Positions 8,431 to 15,252 of a DNA stretch of 64,000 nt are shown here, in pieces (within the stretch, counting starts at the first letter, position 1; the number at the start of each line of letters is the position of its first letter). Under the pieces are notes generated by a model, which saw only the letters and a program-made list of their open reading frames with translations, had not been told where the DNA came from and did no database searches. The DNA is from Proteobacteria bacterium SG_bin4 (GTDB lineage Bacteria; Pseudomonadota; Gammaproteobacteria; Burkholderiales; Nitrosomonadaceae): the NCBI GenBank assembly GCA_002083395.1, contig LWDH01000053.1, positions 1-64,000 on the forward strand, given 5' to 3'. Position numbers and translations under genes: made by a program.

Positions 8431-9594
8431 ATGTCACTCATTCTAGAACCGCATTACTATTCAGGCCGGGGCAAGGATTTAAAACCGGCGAAATGGCAGG
8501 ATTTACCTGGATTCAATCCGGAAGACTTAACGCATCCTAAAGATTATCTGGCACCGGCGGGCTTGGTTTCCGCCGTCAATGTGGCGCTGGAATTGGGCAT
8601 GCCGCTGCTGCTGACCGGTGAACCGGGTTGCGGCAAATCGCAGTTGGCGTATAGCCTGGCGTGGGAATTGGATCATCCGCAGAATCCGGGTGGTCCTTGG
8701 CAAAAGCCGCATACATTCACTGTCAAATCGGATACGCAAAGCCGCGATTTGTTTTATCACTTCGATACCTTGGGGCGGTTCCGCGCCAGCCGCCGCGATG
8801 GCGACAATGACGACCCGCGCCGTTTCTTGCGTTTTGAGGCGCTGGGCGTGGCGATTTTGCAAGCGCTTGGTTTCGATGCGGTTCACGGTCTGGGATTGAC
8901 CGATTGCCTGGATATGACGGGAGAATCGCAACGTATCGCCGAACCCCGCCGCTCGGTCGTTCTGATTGATGAAATCGACAAAGCGCCGCGCGAGGTGCCA
9001 AACGATATCCTGAACGAAATCGAACGTATGACCTTCGATATTCCCGAGTTGTTTGAAACCGGCCGCAACAAAACCACGGTGTCGCTGCAAGATTCCAAGA
9101 TGCGTCCGGTCGTCATCATCACCAGCAATCGCGAGCGCGAATTGCCGGATGCGTTTCTGCGCCGTTGTGTCTACTATCATCTGGAACTGCCCGCATTCCG
9201 CAGCAAAACGGCGACAGCGGGCGATGCATCGGGCAATAGCGGCGGCGATGTCACCATTGAGAGCATTATCGAGCAACGTTTAGGTATCAAAATCCCCGCG
9301 GAAGAAACCGTGCCGAATGCGCAGAAAAGCGCATGGGCGGCCAGCATTTCATTTTTTCATTATCTGCGTAAAGACGGGCAATTGGATAAGCAACCGTCGA
9401 TTGCGGAGCTGCTGAACTGGATGCAATTGCTGCAAAAACGCAGCCAGCGGCTGACCGAAACGCCGCATCTGACCAACGCGGCATGGTTGGAGGTGTTTAC
9501 CGCCAGCGCCGCTGTCACCTTGCTGAAGCACAAGGAAGATCAAGATCGCATTCACGCATTGATCGGGCGCTGGAAAGATCAACCGGTATCCTGA
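8431..9594 (+). CDS. MoxR-type AAA+ ATPase
   Basis: This is a 387-residue AAA+ protein of the MoxR/AAA_5 class. It has Walker A GEPGCGKS (63-70), Walker B SVVLIDEIDKAP (175-186), the sensor-1 asparagine in TSNRERELPDAF (N233), and arginine-finger candidates R244/R245. A family-typical insert follows the first strand (DTQSRDLFYHFDTLGRF). MoxR ATPases remodel partner proteins, often together with vWA proteins. Here the partners would be the TIR protein upstream and the membrane-bound lectin-type sensor downstream, all in one tight operon (gaps of 12 and 13 bases). This context supports a role as the energy-dependent switch of a conflict system. Confidence 0.9.
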   Translation: MSLILEPHYYSGRGKDLKPAKWQDLPGFNPEDLTHPKDYLAPAGLVSAVNVALELGMPLLLTGEPGCGKSQLAYSLAWELDHPQNPGGPWQKPHTFTVKSDTQSRDLFYHFDTLGRFRASRRDGDNDDPRRFLRFEALGVAILQALGFDAVHGLGLTDCLDMTGESQRIAEPRRSVVLIDEIDKAPREVPNDILNEIERMTFDIPELFETGRNKTTVSLQDSKMRPVVIITSNRERELPDAFLRRCVYYHLELPAFRSKTATAGDASGNSGGDVTIESIIEQRLGIKIPAEETVPNAQKSAWAASISFFHYLRKDGQLDKQPSIAELLNWMQLLQKRSQRLTETPHLTNAAWLEVFTASAAVTLLKHKEDQDRIHALIGRWKDQPVS

Positions 9595-9607
9595 ACCGGC
9601 CAACGCC

Positions 9608-10075
9608 GTGAACATTGCTGAACTATATTCCCGTATTGGTGAACTGAACGCATTACTGCGCGCCGCTGGCATGGCGCATGGCGTCGACGTGTGGCTGTCG
9701 GTGGCGCGTTTGTTCAAGCAATTGGAGCAGCAGGATAATAAGTTACTCAACGACGAAAAAGATTTAGCCCCATTGCTCGGGCCGTTGTTGTGCCGCAACC
9801 CGGAAGAACAAGCGCGATTCCCGGAATTGTTTGAACAATGGTTGAACCGTGAAACGCAACCGGTGTTGGAAACGGTAAACCGCATCGCCGCGCCGGGCCG
9901 CGATGGCTTGCTGGTAGCGCAAGCCGCCGTGCAAAAAACTCAAAAACATTGGGTTATGGGCGGCATCGCAGTGTTCGTTTGTCTGATGGTCGTGCTGATT
10001 ATCAACTGGCCGGATTTGTTCCGGCCAAAACCGGTTGAAGTTCCTGACAAAGTAGAGCCACCGAAGCCAGTATAA
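9608..10075 (+). CDS. N-terminal part of a split membrane sensor (helical domain plus membrane helix)
   Basis: This is a 155-residue reading frame starting with GTG at 9608. It holds a helical N-terminal domain with the motif RNPEEQARFPELFEQWL (residues about 63-80), which resembles stretches seen in MoxR-associated proteins. One membrane helix (WVMGGIAVFVCLMVVLII, about 119-136) and a proline-rich end (VEVPDKVEPPKPV) follow. The TAA stop at 10073-10075 is in the same frame as the next gene. The five sense codons between them (T-T-P-P-I) continue the proline-rich linker. This is therefore most likely the front part of one protein of about 1,040 residues, now interrupted by a single stop codon. 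Confidence 0.65.
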   Translation: MNIAELYSRIGELNALLRAAGMAHGVDVWLSVARLFKQLEQQDNKLLNDEKDLAPLLGPLLCRNPEEQARFPELFEQWLNRETQPVLETVNRIAAPGRDGLLVAQAAVQKTQKHWVMGGIAVFVCLMVVLIINWPDLFRPKPVEVPDKVEPPKPV

Positions 10076-10090
10076 ACGACACCGCCGATC

Positions 10091-12742
10091 GTGCGCCGCA
10101 AGCCGCAACCAGCCACCGTCACCATTGTTGACCGCATCGAACCGCGGCCGCAGTCGCAACCCGATTATCTCCGGCAAGATTGGGAACACGTCGTGCGTCA
10201 CATCGGCTGGGGGCTGTTCGTGCTGCCGTGGTTGCCGGTATTCGGTTATCTGGCTTGGCGCTACCGGCGCAATGCCGTATTGCGGCGGCAAGGCGAGTCC
10301 GCCGACGATCTGCTGCGCCATTTCCATTTCGATCGCGTGCTGCAACCGTTTTTCGGCGGCGCCCAGGCCGAACGGGCGCTGCGCGAATTGCACGCCGCCC
10401 GGCTGGAACCGACGCAGCGGCTGCACGTTTCCGCCACAGTCGATGCCACCGCGCGCAACGGCGGTTATTTTCAGCCGGTTTACCGTAACCGCCGCATTGC
10501 GCCGGAGCATGTGTTGCTGGTGCGCAGCCAGGATCGCGGCGATCAGCAAGCGGCGCTGGCGGAGGAACTGGAAAAACGCTTCAAGGCATTGGGTTTGCCG
10601 ATCAAAACCTACCGTTTCCGCGACGATCCCCGCTGGTTGGTGCAGTGGGGCGACGGCAACGGCCCGGCAAAATACTACCAATTGCAGCAACTGGCTGCGC
10701 GGCATGAAGGCGCGCGCTTGCTGATTGTCAGCGAAGCGGCGATTCTGTTTCACCCGTACAGCGGCGAAATCCGTTCCTGGCTCGACGATTTCACCGCGTG
10801 GCGCGACAAGGTGTGGCTGCATCCGCGCGATGCCAGCAGTATGCACGCCGCATTGCTGGCGCAGCACCGTTTCCTGATGCTGCCGCTGATGCAAGACAAT
10901 CTGCCGCAACTGGTTGAACACCTGACCAAACCGCAGCCGCCGAAATTGTTGCCGCGATCGCCTCAAACCTTGCCGCTGCCCGCTCTGATCGCGGCGGAAC
11001 CCGATGCCTGGCTCGGTGAGCGGCCGCCGTACGGCGCGGATTTGCCGTTGCTGCTGCGGCAACTGGAACAATTCCTCGGTACCAACGGTTTACGGCTGCT
11101 GCGCGCCGTCGCAATCTATCCGAAACCGCATTGGTCATTGACGCAGGCGCTCGATTATCTGCTGTTTGGTGGTTTGAATACGACAACGCTGACCGCCGAT
11201 CCACCGCAACGGCGCGAGCAGCGGCTGGCGCGTTTGAGCCGGTTGCCGTGGCTGACGCACGCCTATTTGCCGGAGTGGTTGCGCGAATTGCTGTTGCTCG
11301 GTATGGATCGCCAGGAGCGTTTGCAAGTGACGGCAGTGTGGCAACGCTTGTTCGATCAGCACACCAGCCGTGACGGCCCGCAATCGCTCAGTCTCGAAGT
11401 GAGAATCCCGTCCAAGCTGCAACTGCAAGTCAAGTTCGACGACTGGCGCGCAATTTCCAAGGATGCTGCGATCAACGATCCGATTTTCGCCAACATCCTG
11501 CGCGGCGGCAAGCTGGGATTGCTCGATTTCCGCATCCCGCAAGCACTGGCCAAGCTGCTGCCGCAAAACAATCAATCGCTATTGCTGCGTCCGGGAGCGA
11601 TTGCGTTGCTGTGGGCGTTGCTCGGCAGCGGCACCCTCGCTGCGGCTTGGCATTATGCCGGCCAGCACGCATTCATCGACTATCAGCGCAGCCAACAGAT
11701 GCAGCACAATGCGCAATGGCCGGTAACGCTCAGCTATCACCCGGATACGCAAGCGTTGATGACGGCGTTGCAAGATAACTTGGAAGCCGGTCAATTCAAG
11801 GTCACGCCTCAACCCGGCGGCGAAACTCAATCGAAGGCTGGCAATACCATCCGTTATCCCGCCGATGCGCAGGCGGCCGCGCAACGCATTATGCGCAGTC
11901 TGACCTGGCTGACCTATGGCGCGGAACCGGTATTTGTTCCATCGGAAAATTTGACTGACAAAACGATTCAAGTCGAATTGAACCGAACTTACCAACATGG
12001 TGCGGCGTTCAACGATAAACTTAATACTTTTGTAGAACCCGAAATGGTACGCATCCCGCCCGGAAAATTTCTGATGGGTTCGCCGGAAACCGAAGCAGAG
12101 CGACGGGATGCCGAAGGTCCGCAACGTGAAGTCGCGATTAATTACGCCTTTGAAATCGGTAAATACGAAGTGACGTTCGACGAATACGACGCGTTTGCCA
12201 ACGACACCCAGCGGCAATTGCCAAGTGATGCAGGCTGGGGTCGCGGCAAGCGGCCAGTTATCAATGTCTCCTGGAACGATGCGCAAGACTATGTGCAATG
12301 GCTATCTAAACAGACCGGTAAAAAATATCGCCTGCCAACTGAGGCTGAATGGGAATACGCGGCGCGTGCGGGTACGCAAACCCGCTACTGGTGGGGTGAT
12401 GATATTGGACGAAATAATGCGGTGTGTAATGATTGCGGTAGTGAATGGGATGGCCAACAAGCGGCTTCAGTGGGTTCATTTAAAGCCAATATGTTCGGCT
12501 TGCACGATACCGCCGGTAATGTGTCGGAATGGACGCAAGATTGCCGGCATGGAAATTTCAATAATGCTCCGAGCGATGGTTCGGCATGGCTGGAAAAAGA
12601 TGGCGGCGATTGTAGCAGCCGAGTGGTTAGGGGGGGAGCATGGTTTCTCAAGCCTCAGTACCTGCGTTCGGCTTACCGTAATAGTACTCTCACCGTTGCT
12701 GGCAGCATCCTCAAGGGTTTTCGGATTGCCAGGGATTTTTGA
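10091..12742 (+). CDS. Membrane protein with C-terminal FGE-sulfatase/C-type-lectin-like domain (putative sensor)
   Basis: This is an 883-residue frame, in phase with 9608-10075 apart from one stop codon. A first membrane helix (residues about 38-56) is followed by about 440 cytoplasmic residues with a Rossmann-like stretch (PEHVLLVRSQDRGDQQAAL near 140). Then come a second membrane helix (about 497-522) and an FGE-sulfatase fold (about 650-883: MVRIPPGKFLMGSPETE, RLPTEAEWEYAARAG, NVSEWTQDC, RVVRGGAW, GFRIARDF). The two catalytic cysteines of true formylglycine-generating enzymes are absent from the RVVRGGAW region. A binding (C-type-lectin-like) role is therefore more likely than catalysis. 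The last 55 coding bases align with the template-like repeat at 13558-13612. Together with the TIR and MoxR genes it forms the probable sensor arm of a conflict system. Confidence 0.75.
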   Translation: MRRKPQPATVTIVDRIEPRPQSQPDYLRQDWEHVVRHIGWGLFVLPWLPVFGYLAWRYRRNAVLRRQGESADDLLRHFHFDRVLQPFFGGAQAERALRELHAARLEPTQRLHVSATVDATARNGGYFQPVYRNRRIAPEHVLLVRSQDRGDQQAALAEELEKRFKALGLPIKTYRFRDDPRWLVQWGDGNGPAKYYQLQQLAARHEGARLLIVSEAAILFHPYSGEIRSWLDDFTAWRDKVWLHPRDASSMHAALLAQHRFLMLPLMQDNLPQLVEHLTKPQPPKLLPRSPQTLPLPALIAAEPDAWLGERPPYGADLPLLLRQLEQFLGTNGLRLLRAVAIYPKPHWSLTQALDYLLFGGLNTTTLTADPPQRREQRLARLSRLPWLTHAYLPEWLRELLLLGMDRQERLQVTAVWQRLFDQHTSRDGPQSLSLEVRIPSKLQLQVKFDDWRAISKDAAINDPIFANILRGGKLGLLDFRIPQALAKLLPQNNQSLLLRPGAIALLWALLGSGTLAAAWHYAGQHAFIDYQRSQQMQHNAQWPVTLSYHPDTQALMTALQDNLEAGQFKVTPQPGGETQSKAGNTIRYPADAQAAAQRIMRSLTWLTYGAEPVFVPSENLTDKTIQVELNRTYQHGAAFNDKLNTFVEPEMVRIPPGKFLMGSPETEAERRDAEGPQREVAINYAFEIGKYEVTFDEYDAFANDTQRQLPSDAGWGRGKRPVINVSWNDAQDYVQWLSKQTGKKYRLPTEAEWEYAARAGTQTRYWWGDDIGRNNAVCNDCGSEWDGQQAASVGSFKANMFGLHDTAGNVSEWTQDCRHGNFNNAPSDGSAWLEKDGGDCSSRVVRGGAWFLKPQYLRSAYRNSTLTVAGSILKGFRIARDF
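12678..12732 (+). repeat. Putative DGR variable repeat in the first FGE-domain gene (diverged)
   Basis: This aligns without gaps to the template-like repeat at 13558-13612 (offset 880). I count 11 of 21 adenine positions of the template changed but only 7 of 34 other positions. It encodes the variable surface strand just before GFRIARDF. The extra non-adenine changes suggest an old or indirect relationship. Confidence 0.5.
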
Positions 12743-12778
12743 TCTTTGTTCTTTGTGCTTTTGTCCTTTTGTGTTTTT

Positions 12779-12886
12779 GTAGGGTGGATAAGCGCAGCGC
12801 CATCCACCATAATGCGGTTACATGCGCCACTGTCCGGTGGATGATATTGCGCGATGGTGGATGGCGCATTCGCTTATCCACCCTAC
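12779..12886. repeat. REP palindrome (copy A, upstream of RAYT)
   Basis: This is an imperfect palindrome bounded by gtagggtggataagcg and cgcttatccaccctac, with inner ccatccacc/ggtggatgg stems. A closely similar unit lies after the transposase gene (13465-13551), another at 60684-60777 and a half unit at 15590-15621. This arrangement of a RAYT gene framed by its own REP units is typical of bacterial REP/BIME systems. Confidence 0.85.
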
Positions 12887-12915
12887 GTTTTTCTACAAAT
12901 CAATTAACGAAACTT

Positions 12916-13446
12916 ATGTCGAATTACCGGCGCTACAGGGTTCCCGGTGGGACTTATTTCTTCACCGTTAATTTGCTGGACCGGTCGTCCGGTTTGCTGG
13001 TGAAACATATCGAGGAATTGCGCGCGGCGGTGCGGCAAACCAAACGTTTGCATCCGTTTCATATCGACGCCTGGGTGGTTTTGCCGGATCATTTGCATTG
13101 CGTGTGGACATTGCCGGAAAACGATGCGGATTATTCCCGGCGCTGGCAGGCGATAAAAAAAGCCTTTTCAAAATCGATTCCGTCCGCTGAACCGCGTTCC
13201 AAGGTGCAAACCCAACGCAACGAACGCGGGATTTGGCAGCGGCGTTTTTGGGAACATACCATCACCAACGACCGCGATTATGCCGCGCATATCGATTACA
13301 TTCATTTCAATCCGGTCAAGCACGGCTGGGCGCAAGCGGTTAAGGACTGGCCGTATTCCACGTTTCATCAGTGGGTTGAGCAAGGCGTTTATCCGCTGGA
13401 TTGGGCGGGGTGCGACGAATTGATCACGGATGCCGGGGAGTCGTAA
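12916..13446 (+). CDS. REP-associated tyrosine transposase (RAYT)
   Basis: This is a 176-residue Y1-type (IS200/IS605-like) transposase of the RAYT group. It starts with SNYRRYRVPGGTYFFTVNL and has the HUH-type metal motif in LPDHLHCVW. The nucleophile tyrosine region is DYIHFNPVKHGW, preceded by RRFWEHTITNDRDY. RAYTs nick single-stranded REP hairpins and are thought to spread them without moving themselves. The ATG at 12916 is chosen because the family begins at this point and the longer frame would run through the REP palindrome. Direct flanking by two REP units supports the call. Confidence 0.92.
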   Translation: MSNYRRYRVPGGTYFFTVNLLDRSSGLLVKHIEELRAAVRQTKRLHPFHIDAWVVLPDHLHCVWTLPENDADYSRRWQAIKKAFSKSIPSAEPRSKVQTQRNERGIWQRRFWEHTITNDRDYAAHIDYIHFNPVKHGWAQAVKDWPYSTFHQWVEQGVYPLDWAGCDELITDAGES

Positions 13447-13464
13447 GATGGTTGTAGGGTGTTT

Positions 13465-13551
13465 GTAGGGTGGATAAGTAAAGCGCCATCCACCATAATG
13501 CGGTTACATGCACCACCATCCGGTGGATGGCGCTGCGCTTATCCACCCTAC
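13465..13551. repeat. REP palindrome (copy B, downstream of RAYT)
   Basis: This starts with gtagggtggataagt and ends with cgcttatccaccctac. It shares the central caccataatgcggttacatg stretch with copy A. A short extra copy of the outer end (gttgtaggg) lies at 13451-13459. The right end is only six bases from the start of the template-like repeat. Confidence 0.85.
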
Positions 13552-13557
13552 ATGACT

Positions 13558-13612
13558 GAAACAGGAACAACACCGATGAAGCCAACAACAACCAGGGTTT
13601 TCGTATCGCCAG
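13558..13612 (+). other. Putative DGR template repeat (TR), probably truncated at its 5' end
   Basis: These 55 bases match 14717-14771, the 3' end of the next FGE gene, with ten differences. Nine of the ten fall on adenines of this copy (13559, 13561, 13566, 13569, 13580, 13584, 13585, 13590, 13594) and one on a T (13604). Only 1 of 34 non-adenine positions differs, against 9 of 21 adenines. In the lectin reading frame it would read NRNNTDEANNNQGFRIA, rich in AAC codons, as DGR templates are. The frame is preceded by a TGA and starts directly after a REP unit, so it is not a working gene end. The T/G difference lies where template and target normally differ (IMH*/IMH). No reverse transcriptase gene is present in the window. 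Confidence 0.7.
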
Positions 13613-13719
13613 TACGCCCGCAACAGGGCCAGAGCCGGATCATTCACGGATTATCCGGGCGTGCCGCGGGCGCCCATGCGCGGTATCTCCCGGCTGCGCA
13701 ATCCTGCCAGCCAAAGAGG

Positions 13720-14781
13720 GTGCTGTATTCGGCGAGCGGCGGCTTGTTCGCAAGCTGCCGCTTTTTATTGCTGGTGCTGGCGATGTTCGTTTGTCCAACG
13801 ATTTATGCGCAAAGCAAATCAGTGGAAGAACCTGTCGAAGCAGCAATCGAAATCAAACCGCGCGGCAAGTTGACCCCCGAGGATAGAAAACGGAGCCAGA
13901 CGTTGGCGCAGACCTGCCGAACCGGAGCCGGGCAAGCGCCGGTGATGGTGATGATTAAACCGGGTCGATTCGAAATGGGCTCGCCGAGTGACGAAGAAGG
14001 CCGGTCTGATGACGAAGGTCCGCGTCATGCGGTGACAATCCCGAAACCATTTGCCATCAGCCGTTGCGAAATCACTGTGGGGCAGTTCCGTCAGTTTGTC
14101 GAAGATAAGGACTATCACCAAGGAAAAGTCTATCTCACTACCGCTGAGCAAAGCGGCAAAGAGTGTTATTTCTGGGATGCCGAGAAAAAACAAGCAGACC
14201 GGTCGCCGGAACGCAACTGGAAAAATGCTGGTTTCGAGCAAAGCGACGATCATCCGGTGGTGTGCGTGTCGTGGGACGACGCGCAAGCGTATGTAAAATG
14301 GCTGTCACAACGTACCGGCGCGGTTTATCGTTTGCCAACGGAAGCGGAATGGGAGTACGCGGCGCGTGCGGGCACCCCAACAGCACGCTATTACCAGGAT
14401 GACAGGCAGTGCGATTACGCCAATGGTTTAGGTCAGGAAGGAAAGTCTATTGCCGATTCTGGCTGGGTATTGGCGGAGTGTTCCGATGGCCATGTTTACA
14501 CCGCGCCGGTAGCAAGTTACGGCGAAAATCAATTTGGGTTATTCGATATGCTGGGTAATGTCTGGGAATGGACGCGGGATTGCTGGCATGACAATTACGG
14601 CAACGCGCCGGGCGATGGTTCGGCTTGGCTGGACAGGGATGACGGAGATTGTAATCGCCGGGTGGTTCGGGGCGGTTCGTGGGGCGGCAGTCCACGGGGC
14701 TTGCGGTCGGCTTTCCGTAGCAGGGACGACACCGATGAGGCCCTCAACTACCTGGGTTTTCGGATCGCCAGGGATTTTTGA
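13720..14781 (+). CDS. Secreted FGE-sulfatase/C-type-lectin-like protein, putative DGR target
   Basis: This is about 353 residues. A signal peptide (CRFLLLVLAMFVCPTIYAQ) precedes an FGE-sulfatase domain: MIKPGRFEMGSPSDEEG, RLPTEAEWEYAARAG, NVWEWTRDC, RVVRGGSWGG and GFRIARDF. The catalytic cysteines of true formylglycine-generating enzymes are missing, so it is probably a ligand-binding protein exported to the periplasm or surface. The frame is open upstream into the REP and template regions. The GTG at 13720 gives a sensible signal peptide but has its purine-rich site directly against the codon. An ATG at 13576 has a better-spaced AGGAA site but would translate the template repeat. The start is therefore uncertain. 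The C-terminal strand carries adenine-biased differences from the template repeat. Confidence 0.75.
   Translation: MLYSASGGLFASCRFLLLVLAMFVCPTIYAQSKSVEEPVEAAIEIKPRGKLTPEDRKRSQTLAQTCRTGAGQAPVMVMIKPGRFEMGSPSDEEGRSDDEGPRHAVTIPKPFAISRCEITVGQFRQFVEDKDYHQGKVYLTTAEQSGKECYFWDAEKKQADRSPERNWKNAGFEQSDDHPVVCVSWDDAQAYVKWLSQRTGAVYRLPTEAEWEYAARAGTPTARYYQDDRQCDYANGLGQEGKSIADSGWVLAECSDGHVYTAPVASYGENQFGLFDMLGNVWEWTRDCWHDNYGNAPGDGSAWLDRDDGDCNRRVVRGGSWGGSPRGLRSAFRSRDDTDEALNYLGFRIARDF
13736..13766 (+). terminator. Strong intrinsic terminator-like hairpin downstream of the template repeat
   Basis: An eleven-pair stem (gcggcggcttg with caagctgccgc, one G-T pair) with a TTCG loop is followed by TTTTTATT. It ends about 150 bases after the template repeat and lies inside the start region of the second FGE gene. 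It could end a short template-containing RNA, or it may simply be GC-rich signal-peptide coding sequence. Confidence 0.5.
14717..14771 (+). repeat. Putative DGR variable repeat (VR) in the second FGE-domain gene
   Basis: This is a gap-free match to 13558-13612 (offset 1159) with nine adenine-site changes and one T-to-G change. It encodes SRDDTDEALNYLGFRIA. Changes at asparagine-type AAC codons of the template give N to S, D, L and Y here, and a glutamine codon gives L. These positions lie in the exposed strand used for binding in lectin-type DGR proteins. Confidence 0.7.
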
Positions 14782-14815
14782 CCTTTGCTCTTTGTGCTTT
14801 TGTCCTTTGCGGGGT

Positions 14816-14834
14816 GCAGGGGCGGAGCCCCTGC
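14816..14834 (+). terminator. GC hairpin 35 bases after the second FGE gene
   Basis: This is a perfect eight-pair stem (gcaggggc/gcccctgc) with a GGA loop, followed by gggtttt. It could be a terminator for the FGE gene. DGR targets often carry a short GC hairpin shortly after the variable repeat, so it could serve that role instead. Confidence 0.5.
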
Positions 14835-14853
14835 GGGTTTTGGGGGCGTAGGA

Positions 14854-15252
14854 TTAACCCAGCAGGCGGGCTTTTTTTCGTTGCGCCTTGAGAACAGCGA
14901 CTGCTTTTTTATCGAATGACACCAATTCCGCGCCTCCAAGGCTTGCGCCTGAAAAGGCGATGATGCCATCGGCAAAATCCCCGCCTTGTTCAAATGCTGC
15001 CAGTCCCAGTTCAATGGCCGGCATCTCACACACCACATTTTTGCTCCGGATCAACAAGCGGATAGCCTTTACGATATCGGCATCGGTGAATTGATAAGCG
15101 CGTTGGAGTACCCAGACGAATTCACACAGTGTGGTCGATGAAACCGCTATCCGGTGGGCTTTGCGCAGCACATCGGCGGCAAGTTGCGCTTGCTGCGCGT
15201 CATCTTGAACGCAGGCACGCACCAGCACGTTGGTGTCCGCGGTGATATTCAC
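14854..15252 (-). CDS. vapC: VapC-type PIN-domain toxin
   Basis: This is a 132-residue PIN-domain RNase. Acidic active-site residues are visible at D6 (ITADTNVLVRA), E44 (TLCEFVWVL), D95 (GGDFADGII) and D114 (VSFDKKA). VapC toxins cleave tRNA or rRNA when released from the antitoxin. The gene overlaps the stop of the upstream AbrB-type antitoxin gene by four bases, the normal vapBC order. It converges on the second FGE gene. Confidence 0.88.
   Translation of the reverse strand: MNITADTNVLVRACVQDDAQQAQLAADVLRKAHRIAVSSTTLCEFVWVLQRAYQFTDADIVKAIRLLIRSKNVVCEMPAIELGLAAFEQGGDFADGIIAFSGASLGGAELVSFDKKAVAVLKAQRKKARLLG

Noticed and set aside
9764..11071. 435-codon open frame on the minus strand opposite the sensor gene
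   Set aside because: It lies fully antisense to a gene with clear domains, has a low-complexity Arg/Gln-rich translation and no ribosome binding site. It is an artefact of GC-rich codon use.
10091..12742. True formylglycine-generating (sulfatase-activating) enzyme
   Set aside because: The two active-site cysteines are missing in the RVVRGG region and no sulfatase gene is nearby.
12779..13551. REP units as a CRISPR array
   Set aside because: There are only two units, they are palindromic at their ends, and they frame a transposase gene rather than regular spacers. No cas genes are present.
13558..13612. Explanation of the template repeat as the decayed end of a third FGE gene
   Set aside because: Random decay would change all bases, but nine of ten differences sit on adenines, and the frame is AAC-rich and preceded by a stop. 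It is not fully excluded, since the downstream frame stays open for some distance.
13459..13719. Upstream extension of the second FGE gene through the REP unit and template repeat
   Set aside because: The translation is low quality, crosses a palindrome and a terminator-like hairpin, and pushes the signal peptide far inside.
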